From NCBI GenBank assembly GCA_035048495.1, contig CM068552.1, positions 28,398,154 through 28,462,153 on the forward strand: a stretch of 64,000 nucleotides of DNA, written 5' to 3'. Positions within the stretch are counted from its first letter, which is position 1. Each line of letters begins with the position of its first letter. A program made the position numbers and the translations under genes. Origin of the DNA: Euptelea pleiosperma (taxonomy: Eukaryota; Streptophyta; Magnoliopsida; Ranunculales; Eupteleaceae). The notes under the pieces are model-generated. The model saw only the letters and a program-made list of their open reading frames with translations. It was not told the DNA's origin and searched no databases. Of the stretch, positions 12,101 through 22,627 are shown piece after piece.

Positions 12101-14881
12101 GGCCTTATAAAAGTGTCATTGGCAGATTAGTGGTGAGAAATGGAGGAGTTTGAATCCTAGTCACAAAAATCTCCGTTTTTTTGAATTCACGAATCAATTG
12201 CCGATTAATCGGCAAAATCGGTAAAATCTTCGATTAATCAAAAAACTCGGCGATTAATCAGCGATTTGGCTGAATTTTGCCCATTAATCGATTGACACCC
12301 ATTTTTTCCCCTTTTGATTTCGATTTTGCCGATTTTTGGAATTATGAATGATATATCGTGCTTATGAGTTGTGACTTATTATTATGGAATTATAGATGTG
12401 CTTTTCATCATATAAATGTGTTTTGTTAAAAACAACATTTCTAACTTGAAAAATGCCATGATATTTTTTTATTTTTGCCGATTTCTGCCAATTTTTACCG
12501 AATTTATCTGAATTCTCCCGACTTGACCCCTTGCCGATTTATTGCAGAATCCCGATTTTGTGACAATGGTTTGAATTACTAACTCCAAATCTCACGTTAC
12601 ATTTCCATCTTTTTCTCTTTGAATTAATCTACTCTAGGCTTCCATGAAGAGGATAGGGGATCGGTGGCCTCCTCTTGATCCTTTATAACTACCAAGTGCC
12701 AAGAAATCAGCAGGGGCTCTTTGACAAGGATTGAATCCAATTTAGTCATCTTGTAGTTAGAACTCTAGTCATTGTGGTAATCAGTCTTCTCCGTATCTAT
12801 CATAAAAAGCACCCCTGAATAATATCCTTGAATTCTCGAGTATCTGCATTCATTAGCTGTAAGAGTGCCACTAAGAATATGTCTATCTTCATAAAAGCCC
12901 TTGAAAAGGGCGAAGTGACAAAACCAAGGACCTGCTCAAGCCTCAATGTAAATTTTTTTGGCAAGGAATTCGTAAGTGCTTCTCACTAGACTTATTGGCC
13001 GGAAATCTTAGATTTTCTGCCCTTCACCTACTGAGCCAAATAAAAATTGCGTTGAGCATCTCTCCAAATTGCTTTAAGCCAAATATCTGACACTTTTTAT
13101 AGAAAGATAGAATGAAGGTGTTAGGCCTGAGAGCCTCACCCCGTTTAGTCTAATATTTTCCACATTTTTGTCCTTGTACCCTATTTTTTCACTTTTCTGA
13201 TAATCCCAGATTTTTCTACTCTAGTTTTTTGTACACATATATGCCTCAATGTGTATGCCTTTGGCTACCTACTGACAGACTCATCTCACCTTGGTGAACT
13301 CATCTCGCCTATTATTTATATTTTTTTCCAACATCGATTAGTAGAACCAGGGTGAGGTATGGGGAATGAATACAAAAGGTCTGAGGAGTTTCAAAAGAAG
13401 ATTTCCTGAATAGAGGAGTGTTATTCCAGCTTCAAATCATTTCTTGTGCCAGATTCTGGCAGATTTGCTTTACAAGCTAAATCATAGAAAGACTAGTACT
13501 GCATATCTTTTATTGGACTATTATGGGCTATGTAGCAATACTGCATATTTTGAAAATGACTCAGACATCTGTGCCGTACTCACGTCAGATATGTGCCGAC
13601 ACTCTTGTTCAGATGAAATTTTATTTATTAAATATATTGTTTTCAGCTATTATTTATATGCTTTTTTACATGATTTTCATCTATACCAGTTCTTCTCAAA
13701 ACATTATTCCTTCTGTTTTTTTATTTTTTAATACAGAGACGAACCAAATTATCTTAAAAACATATCTCATAACATATGAATAAAACTTATGGATGTGTCT
13801 GCATATTGGTTTTGCTGGTCTCACTGTGTCTGACACTTGTATTCATCTTTGACACGAGTGCATGTTTTAGTGTCTATGTTATGGTGGAATGGCAGCCATA
13901 TTTTTCCCTTAACTTCTGCCTGAGTTCTTGGAATATTATCTTCTCACGGGTGACTTTTCTATCCGTGAAGCAAGCGTGCTGGTATTTGTCTTCTTTTGTG
14001 TGACATCAGAGGTTTGTGATATTTGAAAAACCTTTCTTTACCATGAAAATCAATGAATTTAACAAAATACAGACTAATGTTTCTTTGTACACCAGTTTTT
14101 CCAAATTATAGGTGAAAGCTGGTGGAAATGCTGCAGAAAACATTGCCAAATGTTGTGGATGTTGATAGAATCCATTAAATTTCTACTGAAAAGGAGAAAA
14201 ACTTTCTGCATGGTTCTTGTGGGTGTGCTAGATATTGGCTAATTGTTTCTTAGAAGTGAATCTGTCTATCATGCCTTTCTTTCTGTCTTCCATTTGATTG
14301 TTGGAATTGTGGTTTACTATTTGAAAGCTACTTGTATGGTTCTGGCTCAGCACTCATTTAGCAACATTACTTTGGGCTGTTGGGAAATTTTTAGGGAAAA
14401 TTTAATACTTCCATACCTAAAATGAGTTCCTTTGGATATTATAGTTGAAGATATAAACATTCCGTCCTTTGATTCATCTTCATTTTAATGCTCATTGTTT
14501 CAGCCTCCTGTGCACGTGGTTGACGAGTATGGGGCACTCATTTATGCTGGAAGATGGGGAATCCATGGGATTTCACTTCCTGGGAGGGTTACATTTGCAC
14601 CAGGGAAAGTAGGATTTTCAACGTTTGGTGCACCACGTCCTTTGGAGGTAACCATAAAAACTATATTCTGATCCTCATGCCAAGATGCTCGTCTTATGGC
14701 ATCTGATGCTGTTCCATCTTTCCATTTTCATATGCAGACCCAAATTATCAGCGACGAGACGTGGAAGTTAATAGATGGCATTTGGGATAAAAGGATCCAG
14801 GAAATTAAAGATGAAGTTTCTATGGAGATTGAAGAAGACACAGAGAAACCACAGCTTTTGATGGCTGATAACTTCCTTTGA
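9..14881 (+). CDS. FTSHI5: FTSHI5-like inactive FtsH protein, 3' part of gene (7 exons)
   Basis: Joining 9-146, 298-409, 10266-10429, 10625-10730, 10906-10982, 14504-14647 and 14738-14881 gives 885 bases, 294 residues plus a TGA stop, with every GT/AG junction in phase. The peptide matches the C-terminal region of plant FTSHI5 (Arabidopsis EMB2458), from memory of the family: AYREAAVAVLACYYP, RSQPNMRYAE, LILQTGMTAFGKAYYRN, LEALRDEYMRFA, YGALIYAGRWGIHG and TFGAPRPLETQIISD. Family knowledge: FTSHI5 is a proteolytically inactive FtsH relative in the Ycf2-FtsHi AAA complex of the chloroplast inner envelope, linked to preprotein import. The AAA domain and transmembrane part lie before position 1. 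Nothing visible in the reading frame is broken, so I expect a working gene despite the 9.9-kb second visible intron. Recognised by eye, without alignment. Confidence 0.9.
298..409 (+). CDS. FTSHI5: FTSHI5 exon (second visible)
   Basis: The acceptor cttgcag ends at 297 and the donor GTAAGT starts at 410. The exon encodes TDIRSIRSQPNMRYAE onward to NSIVRACA and leaves one base of a split proline codon, completed about 9.9 kb downstream. Confidence 0.9.
934..2466 (-). mobile_element. Solo LTR, palindrome-rich family (copy 1)
   Basis: Read on the minus strand it begins TGTAAGGAATATTTTC and ends GAAATTTCA, the TG...CA ends of an LTR. It is flanked by a perfect 5-bp target duplication TCTTT at 929-933 and 2467-2471. 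It is homologous end to end with the element at 30641-32288. Its centre (about 1780-2175) holds many copies of a palindromic motif with an ATCGAT core. There is no internal coding region, so it is a solo LTR. The dense palindromes and a C-rich leader-like motif in the sister copy suggest a Ty1/copia Sirevirus-type LTR; that assignment is inference. Confidence 0.82.
3082..4848 (+). mobile_element. Solo LTR with GTCGAC palindromes
   Basis: It begins TGACAATCTTAGGAATACTT and ends AAAGGGAATTTCA, with a perfect 5-bp duplication ATAAC at 3077-3081 and 4849-4853. About eleven variants of CGGTCGACCG lie in 3475-3755. Near the 3' end is ttcacccccctctagg (about 4803-4818), a motif I associate with Sirevirus/Maximus-type copia elements. 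Its ends resemble those of the 934-2466 element (TG..AGGAATA at the 5' end, AATTTCA at the 3' end), so the two are probably related families with different palindrome cores. Confidence 0.78.
5938..6229. mobile_element. MITE, Mutator-like (9-bp TSD)
   Basis: A 292-bp element with imperfect terminal inverted repeats: GAGTAGAACTTTGATGATGG at the left and, reversed, GAGTAGAACTTGCTGACAGA at the right. The flanks ctaatcttt (5929-5937) and ctaatcttc (6230-6238) form a 9-bp duplication with one mismatch, as expected for Mutator-like elements. There is no coding capacity. Inner parts (taagagtg, cacatggctcat) recur near 47430-47460. Confidence 0.62.
6930..7860 (+). pseudogene. LINE 3' fragment (zf-RVT region)
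   Basis: The frame at 7146-7568 encodes WKWDPKGIFFVRSFFSHL, then GVPIPLKVLFFVWIA, then CSLCKSSAETVGHLLIHC. This is the zinc-binding reverse transcriptase (zf-RVT) region near the end of plant LINE ORF2. An upstream frame at 6951-7145 continues the same domain after a stop at 7143-7145. No reverse transcriptase core precedes it, so it is a 5'-truncated, decayed insertion. The ends are approximate. Confidence 0.75.
8771..8926. repeat. Long near-perfect hairpin (68-bp arms) in FTSHI5 intron
   Basis: The left arm 8771-8838 and right arm 8859-8926 are reverse complements at 66 of 68 positions, separated by a 20-nt A-rich spacer. About 25 bp of the inner arm sequence (gtatgtttttgaggtttaac) is repeated once more in direct orientation right after, at about 8926-8946. 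It may be a foldback MITE or a hairpin RNA source; I see no clear TSD. Confidence 0.8.
9380..9660. repeat. AACGG/CCGTT-rich dispersed repeat
   Basis: Repeated variants of taacggt, aatggccgttatt and ataacgtaacgg occur here. The same vocabulary (ataacggccgttat, gccgttataacgg) appears at about 47560-47830, suggesting copies of one repeat family. Ends and class are undetermined. Confidence 0.4.
10266..10429 (+). CDS. FTSHI5: FTSHI5 exon (third visible)
   Basis: The acceptor tatag ends at 10265; the two bases ct complete the split proline codon and give PRVIEEEMFGIDNLCWISAK, then LILQTGMTAFGKAYYRN. The donor GTAGGT follows at 10430. The in-phase junction across the long intron is strong evidence for this pairing. 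Confidence 0.9.
10625..10730 (+). CDS. FTSHI5: FTSHI5 exon (fourth visible)
   Basis: The acceptor ttcacag ends at 10624. The exon encodes LAAKLEALRDEYMRFAEEK and continues to VETIT, leaving one base of a split aspartate codon. The donor GT is at 10731. Confidence 0.88.
10906..10982 (+). CDS. FTSHI5: FTSHI5 exon (fifth visible)
   Basis: The acceptor gtctag ends at 10905. The exon completes the split codon and encodes DILLEKGEIEAEEIWDIY, then RKAPRIPQ. The donor GT is at 10983, beginning a 3.5-kb intron. Confidence 0.88.
10983..14503 (+). other. FTSHI5 intron 5 (3.5 kb)
   Basis: A long intron between two certain exons. It holds a MITE (11265-11570), a two-copy direct repeat of about 65 bp at about 11940-12065 (aaacaatga, gagaggaagagacgttttt) and a stretch at about 12185-12560 rich in cgattaatc/gccgattt motifs. 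The many short reading frames at 13.4-14.4 kb are U-rich intron sequence with no protein-like signal. Confidence 0.7.
11265..11570. mobile_element. MITE with GGGGGCRTTTGG termini
   Basis: The left end GGGGGCATTTGGGAAC and the right end (reversed) GGGGGCGTTTGGCAACAC form terminal inverted repeats around 306 A/T-rich non-coding bases. Termini of this kind occur in hAT and PIF/Harbinger MITEs. The flanks (ttgaatta / tttagtca) give no clear TSD, so the superfamily is open. Confidence 0.6.
14504..14647 (+). CDS. FTSHI5: FTSHI5 exon (sixth visible)
   Basis: The acceptor tttcag ends at 14503. The exon encodes 48 codons including VDEYGALIYAGRWGIHG and the conserved FSTFGAPRPLE end. The donor GTAACC is at 14648. 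Confidence 0.9.
14738..14881 (+). CDS. FTSHI5: FTSHI5 last coding exon
   Basis: The acceptor atgcag ends at 14737. The exon encodes TQIISDETWKLIDGIWDK and an acidic tail ending in PQLLMADNFL, then TGA at 14879-14881. The C-terminus resembles the family end in both length and composition. Confidence 0.9.
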   Translation, partial: TQIISDETWKLIDGIWDKRIQEIKDEVSMEIEEDTEKPQLLMADNFL

Positions 14882-15700
14882 GAATTCATCATATAATTTT
14901 TGGTATGTATACTTCCCATATGCCCGTGGGTGTGAGCAAATGAGCTTGTGTGCTTGCACTCTATGGAATGTCGAATTAACCTAATTGGCAGACGCGCCAT
15001 GAAAATGGTAGTATGCAACAGCAATTGGGGGAACATTAAACTCTTGTTCTAGTCATTTCTTTACTTAAATTCAATGCTTAGCCTTTCCACTGGAGCCTGA
15101 GTGTGTGTGAGCCTGTGCAAGCACACTATTGGATGGCAGTATGGAACCCCAATTGGGAGACGTGGCATGGAATGGCAGTATGGAACACCTATTGAGAGAA
15201 CATTTCCTGTTCAAGTAGGATTTTTACTCTTACTGATTGGTTAAACTCAATTGCTTAGCCTCTATCCTGTGGATCTCATCTTTCAAATCTGCTCTCAAAA
15301 TATACTTAATATTTTCCCGCTCCCACTTGACTTTTCCTGGCCGTCTCACCATTTCACATGGTTGAAATTAAAACAGAAATTCATTGGTAATGAACCGACT
15401 TACGCAGAGAAATTTGGAAGCTCTTAGCACCCTATTATGATTGACTTTATTGTTAATGACGTGACTTGCTCCATGGCTAAGAAACATGGCTGGTTTGTGT
15501 TGCAGGTGTCCCATTTTTGATCGGTTGATTGAGGTAGTGGCATATGGCAGACGAGAAAGATCTGAAGACCTGAATCCTCCACAACGATACGAGCACCCTG
15601 CGTGGCTTTTACAGAAAGGGTTCTAAAGGGCTCTGATAGGTACCCAAAAGTTTATTCAGTTGGATCTTGTATATAATGATTATTCACTTCCAATTCATAG
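14882..15700 (+). other. FTSHI5 3' untranslated region, possibly spliced
   Basis: After the stop, GTATGT at about 14902 and an acceptor tgtgttgcag ending at 15505 could define a UTR intron, with the last exon running past 15600. Inside lies a diverged repeat containing atggcagtatggaac (about 15130-15200, weaker near 15000). RNA evidence is needed to place the end; the boundaries are inference. Confidence 0.35.
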
Positions 15701-17148
15701 ATCTGAGTATGCCAGCTGATGATGGAGCTGCCAATGATATTTCCGGGTGTTGGACTGTACATGCTCCATGTCATTCTCAAAATTGTTTTTTATTTTTTGT
15801 TGAATATCATACTAAAACAGTTGTTATGCTTAGCATCCCTTGTCCTTCTAACAAATGATTGGGGAATTTCTGTCTGTAAAGTAGCAAAATAATAAAATAG
15901 TTAAATGAGTTCCTGACATGTCTCATGGTTGTAAAATATTCAAACTTTGAACAGTGAAACTGTGATCCAAAGTAAATTGTTGGGAGCTTCTTAGCGATTA
16001 CAGTAATGGCATGTGATCCTAAACTAAAGTGTTGTTACAAGAAAGTCTGGAATGAGCCAAATTTCTCAGCTTGGAACTAACTTCCCTATTTCTCTGCTGC
16101 ATGTAGCAGATGTCCAATCAATGGAAGATGGGATTTTTTTAGCCACGACAGGGATATTCCCAAACCATTACAAATGGTGCCACTGGATCTGGCAACCTGT
16201 GACTATTCTACTTAGATTGAGCTACAACAATGCAATTTCACTATACCCCTTAGGAGCCACTAGAAAGCCTCCATTTGCCCGTTTGCTTTATCATTGCTGC
16301 TCTCACAATCAACACATCTTGCCATTGCTTAGTTGATGCATTTAAATTTGAAATTATCATTAGATATATGGGATTTGAAGCTCCAGATTGACAAGCATGC
16401 TGGTTCTAAATTCTACAAACTCTTTCATTTCTATGAATCTTACAAGAACCAAGCAAAGTGGTGCAAATAACAGCATTGGGCGCCCTTGGCATGCTCATGA
16501 TAAGTGCCCGCTTCTAAGTCTGGCATCCATATTACTCACCTCAAGGCTTAATGCTAAACTGCTGCACCATCTGATTGAAAACCTGCTTATCATCTTCGAC
16601 TAGACCTCGTGTTCCTTATCGGCATCCGCTGAAAAACCGGATGCGCCCGACTCCATGTTTCTAGCCTTGGATGAATTGAAGGGAGGTTGATGAGCTTTTG
16701 GTAGAATGAAAATGCTCTCTTGAAGACCATGGATGCAAATCTGAATATGGGTTTACTTGCAACATTTTGTACTCCATTGTTTATCTCTGTTATAACGCAC
16801 AAGACTCTTTTATCTCTTTTCCCCAAAAATATTCCTCCAGCATTTCATAAAAAGCTAAAAAGTAGGGTTTTTTTTTTTTTGATCTTTTGACTTGTTATTA
16901 CAAAGCTTTCAGAACCGTCCCTTGAGTTGCAACATATTTGAAAACTGCTCCCCCAAGGTTAAAAAAACTGAATCTTCCAAAAGTACCTCTTGAGTTGCAA
17001 AATTTCTTAATATCCCTTCTAGTTGGGTCCACTAGAAAGTGGACCCTAGCAGGTGTGAGAGAGTCCCCTCTCTGTTGGATGCCACATTTGCTTATTGTGC
17101 CATTTTTTTTCGAAATCACCCTTACAATATCTAATACATATTGAATAA
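15701..17148. other. Intergenic, no recognised gene
   Basis: Reading frames here are under 100 codons and have no familiar motif. An AATAAA-type signal at about 15889 could serve FTSHI5. A poly-T run lies at about 16868-16880. I see nothing else to annotate. Confidence 0.4.
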
Positions 17149-17408
17149 GGGTGGGTCGGGCTCAGGGGGACCCCCTTTTTGACACCCATTTTGGTGTACC
17201 CACGTAGAAGATGAATCAATGGTTGATTTTTGGTGAGGATGATTACTGTGTAATTTGAAAACCACATTTGATGGGGTTAGAAATTTCAGAATGGGCTGAT
17301 TTTTTGTTGGGGTGATCTACGTGGTGAGGAGATCATCCTCACCAAAAACCAGCCATTGATTCATCTTCTACGTGGGTATGCCAAAATGGGGTCCCCCGAG
17401 CCCGACCC
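17149..17408. mobile_element. Mutator-type MITE, GGGTCGGGCTC family (copy 1)
   Basis: Terminal inverted repeats of about 90 bp run inward from GGGTCGGGCTCAGGGGGACC at the left and its complement GTCCCCCGAGCCCGACCC at the right, both containing tacccacgtagaagatgaat or its reverse. The flanks attgaataa (17140-17148) and attgcataa (17409-17417) are a 9-bp duplication with one mismatch. Non-coding. A second copy is at 21881-22256. Confidence 0.75.
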
Positions 17409-17417
17409 ATTGCATAA

Positions 17418-17905
17418 ACAAGCGTGGTTGTTGTAGAACTCATTTATGCGGAAAAAGTTTCTCTTTTTCTTTTTAATTCACTAGTTTGGTCCACAGTTCG
17501 CAAACCCCCTTCTAAAAAACACACATTTTTGAAAAAAATATTCGTGTTTTGATACATCTAAAAAAAACAGATAATATTCACAATATTGTAATTTTAGATT
17601 TGTCAAACAATTTTTACGGATAAAACTTAACTTTGGTTTTAGAAGTTAAAGGATGATTCCTTATTTATAATTAGAATATGTCACCTTTTTTTGTGTTTAT
17701 AAAATTATTTATAAAATAAATAAAATATAATTTTAGGGACCTTGAGAAATGAGAAATATATTTTGGAAACTACCCAAGGGTTGCTTGCATTACTAAGTTA
17801 AGAGAAGCACCATATAATTTCGGTACTATTATGCTTTTTTTTTTTTTTGTAAGTCCAAATATATATATAAAAAGATTTTTTGTAAGTCCAAATATATCTA
17901 TATCT
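17418..17905. other. A/T-rich intergenic DNA
   Basis: Between the MITE and the CACTA element. It contains short homopolymer runs and a local duplication (tgtaagtccaaatatat at about 17850 and 17880). No gene signal. Confidence 0.4.
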
Positions 17906-20521
17906 CAATACAACAAAAAAGGGTTTTAGCGACGGTCGGTGGCCGTTGGTAAAAGTCACATATTCGTCTCTATATCTTTTACTGACGGCTAGACTGACCG
18001 TCGCTAGACGTTAGTAGAACATCCCGAATCGACCGTCGCTATAAAGTCTTTTCGCTAAAGTATAAGCCACATGTACCGACGGTATGTATCCTTTACCGAC
18101 GTCCCTTGCCCGTCGTTATAGGAATTTTTACCGAGGGCTGGACTAACCCCGTAGCTATAGAGCCTTTAGAGCGACGGTCACAACCGTCGGTAAATGTTAT
18201 TTAAGCAAATTTATAGCGCATAAACCATTTACCCACGGCCAAAGACCATCGGTATATGCGTCTATTGGCGACATTTGGTATTGGCTGTCGGTATATCATA
18301 TTGTAGTGACGTTTTCGGCCGTCAGTATAATACATTATCCGTCGCTATATGGTTCTAATAGTGATGGCCTCTGCTCTGGCTGTCACTAGAAGAGTTATAT
18401 AGTGACGGTACCTGACCGTCGGTAAAAGTTTTCAAACTTTTTAGTTTTTTTTATATATATTTATACTTGTAACCTGTATATGTACCCTGCTTCATTTGTA
18501 TGAAAACATAAGTTATACAACCTCTATTTCCATAATACCTGCTTCATTTCCATGAAAACATATATCCAATATCTACAAGGAGATTACAATATTCACTGTT
18601 CCAAACTCCACATAATAGTTCAAAATGACTAAAAAATACACTAGTAGGAGAAGAAGACATATATCATATCAATTGGCCAGACCAATCAGCGTCTAGTCCC
18701 ACTACAAAACAAATAGTAAAATAATTAGAAAATGAAATGTTAAGACTCAGTTTAAACAAAATGAAAAATAAAAATTATTTATTTACAAACTTAAACTTAT
18801 AACCAACTACAGATTCTTAACGAAAGTTCTGTTTTTTGCCCTGTCTCTTCCAACATGTTTGTATCAACATATTAGACATGTTAGAAGATGTTTCGAGTGA
18901 TAAAGACCTCGTTTGCCTGATTTGGACTTCGAGGTTCCAAAATTGACTTCAGATAAAATATTGAAATTTTTAAAACTACAACTCACTACAGATTCCCAAC
19001 CAAAGTTCTGTTTTTTACGCCGTCTTTTTCAACAAATTTGTTTCAACATATTAGACTTATTAGAAGAGGTTTCGGGTGATAAGGACCTCGTTTGCCCGAT
19101 TTTGGCATTGAGGTTCCAAAATCGACTTAAGACAACTTTAAAATTTTTAAACCTACAACCCACTACAGAATCTCAACTAAAGCTCTGTTTTTTATCCTGT
19201 CTTTTCAACAAGTTTGTTTCAACATATTAGACGTGTTAGAAGAGGTTTCGAGTGATAAATATATCGTTTGTCCTATTTGAGCTTGAGGTTCCAAAATGAC
19301 CTAAATCAAAACCTTAACATTCCTAAACCTATAACCCACTACAGATTTTCAACCAAAGATCTATTTTTTGTCCTGTTTCTTTCAACACATTTGTTTCAAC
19401 ATATTAGAAGTATTAGAAGAGGTTTCAGCTGATAATAATATCGTTTGCCCGATTTGGGCGTCGAGGTTCCAAAAAGAACCTAAGTCAAAACCTTAAAATT
19501 TCTAAACCTACAACCCATTACAGATTCCCAACCAAACCTTGAAATTTCTAAACCTACAACTCTCTAAAAAAATTGAGATGAGTTAATCATGAATGATTAC
19601 TAGATGCACATCAAAACATACGATTTCCGTCCCCGATGAAGCATAGACATCTTCATTTTCTGTTGGATAGTTCTGTTAAAATGTATTACTGTGCATGAGC
19701 ATGACGCGTATCTAAGTTAGATCTGCGTAAATCTAAAACCATCATACTCATTGTTCGATGGTTTTGGGATGTGGGGTGCAACATGCATGTCCCATCACAT
19801 GATATCGCATACCTTCACATCCCATCACCCTCCAATCATGAATTAGATGGCCATGGGAATGATATTTACTTTATCAGAGCTGTTGAAATAGGAGCTCTCT
19901 ACCACTTTGAGATAAATGGGTAGAACTTGTTTCTCAGTGACCTGAAAGAACCAGAGAAATCCTGAGCGTAAGGTACCTCTGAGAAGCGTGCAGCGCCGGC
20001 GAAGATCGTGGAGCAAGGACGAAGGCGTGGAGCACTGCCAACAGCAACAGCGAGATCGTGGAGCGGCAGGTAGGAGGCAACAACACAGGGAAGTTGCGGG
20101 TGAGAGCGCCGGGAGGTAGCGGATGAGAGCGACGTGGGGCTGGAGCAGGTGAGGGAAATGGGTGTTTTCGTGGGAGAGAGTAGGGTTTGGGGGAAAATGG
20201 GAAAAGAGGGGTTTTGGGCACGGTTTTTTTTTTTATTTGGTGAGATTTTTACTGACGGCCAGCTTATGGCGTGGTTAAAAGTCTTTTTACCGACGATCAG
20301 ACTCTGGCCGTCGTTATAAGTCTTTTTTAGCAGCGGTTATAGAAAAACCGTCGGTAAATCCGTCGCTATAGGCCAAATTTTCTCACCAAAATGTTCGTGG
20401 GTTCTTTTAGTGCGGTTTTAGCGACGGTCTGGTGTGTGGCCGTCGGTGAATGTATGTTTACCGACGGCTTTAGCTGGCCGTCGGTAAAAATTCGTCTTTA
20501 TATCCTATTTTTCTTGTAGTG
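17906..20521. mobile_element. CACTA (En/Spm) element A, non-autonomous
   Basis: The right end ...TTTTTCTTGTAGTG (20521) reversed is CACTACAAGAAAAATAGG; the left end CAATACAACAAAAAAGGG (17906) is a decayed version with C changed to A. A 3-bp duplication TCT lies at 17903-17905 and 20522-20524. Subterminal repeats of the form CGACGGTC / GGCCGTCGGTAAA crowd both ends (17936-18430 and 20245-20500), typical of CACTA elements. The interior carries a tandem array of roughly 179 bp and a G/A-rich stretch near 19980-20220. No transposase remains, so it depends on another element for movement. Confidence 0.85.
18795..19560. repeat. Tandem repeat of about 179 bp inside CACTA A
   Basis: Four to five diverged units; the landmark cctcgtttgcccgatttgg-like segment recurs near 18906, 19085, 19260 and 19435. 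The unit is homologous to the one in CACTA element B (33410-34330 and 37075-37975), sharing tttgtttcaacac/tatt, agaagaggtttc and gaggttcc. Confidence 0.8.
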
Positions 20522-20524
20522 TCT

Positions 20525-21871
20525 ATACTACTTATAAAAGCACTGATATGAGAAAAACTTTTGATTTACTTAAATACCTATTTTTTTTTTCCTTTTATGA
20601 CTGTTATACCATTTTTTACTACAACGAGACTTTACTTATCCCTAGACTTTTCTAATGTTTTCATACCTATACCTCTCATCAAATCGGTCAAGGGACCAGT
20701 TCATTGGGTCACCGGTTCAATCGCTAGGTTGACTGGGTCAATCCGCTACATGGCACCTTTTTGGGGCCCACTGACCCATGGATGTTTTGCCTGCCCCTTA
20801 GTGGACCATCCTGGGTCACTGGTTGAACCCGTGTTTGGGTCAGCTAGGTCACCGGTTCAATTGGTTGGGTCACATGGGTTGCAAGTATACGAACACTTTT
20901 TTCATGGATTGCTGGGTCAAGATCAACCCAACCTGATTTTGTGACCGGGTCACCGATTCGACTTGCCGGGCCGGGTTGGGTTTCATCACATTGGACTTTC
21001 CTTCTCTCTCTAAAATTAAAAAAAAAAAAACTTTCCTTCTCCCACGACATTCTTTCTCCCTCTAGAATTAATATTTCTTCTTCTCTATAAAATTCTTTTC
21101 ACAGATTGGTTAAGGCAATCTCTGTCTACGTTCTGATTCAAACTGTTACGCACATTCTCTGCTTGCCGTATACTATTTTCTATGAGGTCGGAACATCTAA
21201 ACTCTTCACATTCTTATTCAAGTCTCACTTAGGTACCTTTCTGATTCATGCAACTATCTTTTGTTCATATTCTGATTAAAATGTTTTCGTTTAACCAATA
21301 ATCCACGTTTTCAATCCAACTCTAATTGTCCACGTACATGCAATGCACGTGTGAACCTACTAGTATTATATAAAAGGAGATCGAGAAGATCTCAAAACGA
21401 AAGAAACAACCGTTAAAGAGAGGCTACCACCAACTGCAAAGGAAATGAGAAAACAACCACAGAAACTACCTCCTCCAAAGTACATCGAACCTGAACACAA
21501 AATCACTAAACAAGGAACCTCTCAACTCAGGGGAGAAGCTGCACTAACTGAAGAAAAAGGCCTTTATGCTAAAATGGTAACCTGAATGGAACATTCATTG
21601 TCATTAAAAGTTGTCCCATTCCTTTCTATCCAAAGACCCCAAATGACTGCAAATGGTACCCTCCTTCACAGCACTCCCTCTGGCTGATAGAACAATTTTG
21701 GGCCAATCGCCTGGGAGAACTCCAATCGAGAATCCAAAGAAGGCCCACTACCCACAACCTAAGTCAGCTCTTATCGATTTTTTTGATATTCAGCATCTTT
21801 TTACTGTTTTTAACTCTATTTTTTTAAATACCTAAATCATATTAAACTTGCATATTTTAAGTGGGCAAACT
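20525..21871. other. Intergenic with GGTCACCGGTTCAAT repeats
   Basis: Between about 20690 and 20990 variants of gggtcaccggttcaat and gggtca recur several times, in the style of a common plant dispersed repeat. The rest (poly-A at about 21016-21030, C/T-rich and A-rich tracts) has no gene signal. The apparent 127-codon frame starting near 20561 runs through this repeat and is not credible. Confidence 0.45.
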
Positions 21872-21880
21872 TTTGCGAAT

Positions 21881-22256
21881 GGGTCGGGCTCGGGGGACCC
21901 CCATTTTTGACACCCATTTTGGTGTACCCACGTAGAAGATGAATCAAATGGCTGATTGTAGAAGATGAATCAAATGGCTGATTTTTGGTGAGGATGATCT
22001 CCTCTCCATATAGATCACCCCAACAAAAAATCAGCCCATTCTCAAATTTCTAACCCATCAAACGTGGTTTTCAAGTTACACAGTAAAACACAACGGTCCA
22101 TAATTCCTCAACTTCTAAACCAGGCTACAAATATCGGAATGATTAGAAATTTTGTGAGGATGATCTCCTCACCATAGAGATCATCCTCACCAAAAATCAG
22201 CAATTGATTCATCTTCTACATGGGTACGCCAAAATGGGGTCCCCCGAGCCCGACCC
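21881..22256. mobile_element. Mutator-type MITE, GGGTCGGGCTC family (copy 2)
   Basis: A 376-bp copy of the element at 17149-17408. It has the same terminal sequence GGGTCGGGCTCGGGGGACCC at both ends in inverted orientation, and a 9-bp duplication with one mismatch: tttgcgaat (21872-21880) and ttggcgaat (22257-22265). It contains an inner fold ggtgaggatgatctcctcac followed by its complement. It ends about 275 bp before the PPR gene's TATA-like sequence. Confidence 0.78.
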
Positions 22257-22532
22257 TTGGCGAATTCATGAATTGCTAACTACGGTTGGGTGTCATATAG
22301 CTTGGAAAGGTCGTTATTCTTGTAATTTGGACCTTGGAAGAACAATAGGCATTTCTGTTATTTCCGAGATGCAACACATCACTGTATGCCTTCCTCCCTT
22401 CACTTCATGTGTGCATTTTGATCAGAACCGTCCAATTGATGGGTCAACTTGAACAAGCGCCCAAAGTTATGTTGGTTGGCTAGATCAAATCAGTCTCTTG
22501 TATGCCGAAACAGTGGTTCGGATGAAGTGAGG

Positions 22533-22539
22533 TATATAA
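22533..22539 (+). promoter_or_regulatory. TATA-like box of the PPR gene
   Basis: TATATAA lies in the context gaggtatataatacg, about 90 bp before the chosen ATG at 22628. That spacing suits a short 5' UTR. This is position and motif only. Confidence 0.4.
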
Positions 22540-22627
22540 TACGCTAGTTGCTGTATCATACTATCACTAACACTCACAACAGTTGAAAGTCCAAGAAAAT
22601 CTACCATTAAACTCCTCAAACAAGCCT

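Noticed and set aside
13444..14425. Several frames of 60-95 codons in a row
   Set aside because: They fall in a T-rich FTSHI5 intron, are hydrophobic by composition and show no conserved motif.
20561..20944. 127-codon frame
   Set aside because: It runs through a poly-T stretch and a GGTCACCGGTTCAAT-type repeat; no protein similarity recognised.
22583..22627. Upstream extension of the PPR frame by 15 codons
   Set aside because: It would start at TTG; plant nuclear genes normally use ATG and the next in-frame ATG at 22628 gives a normal PPR start.
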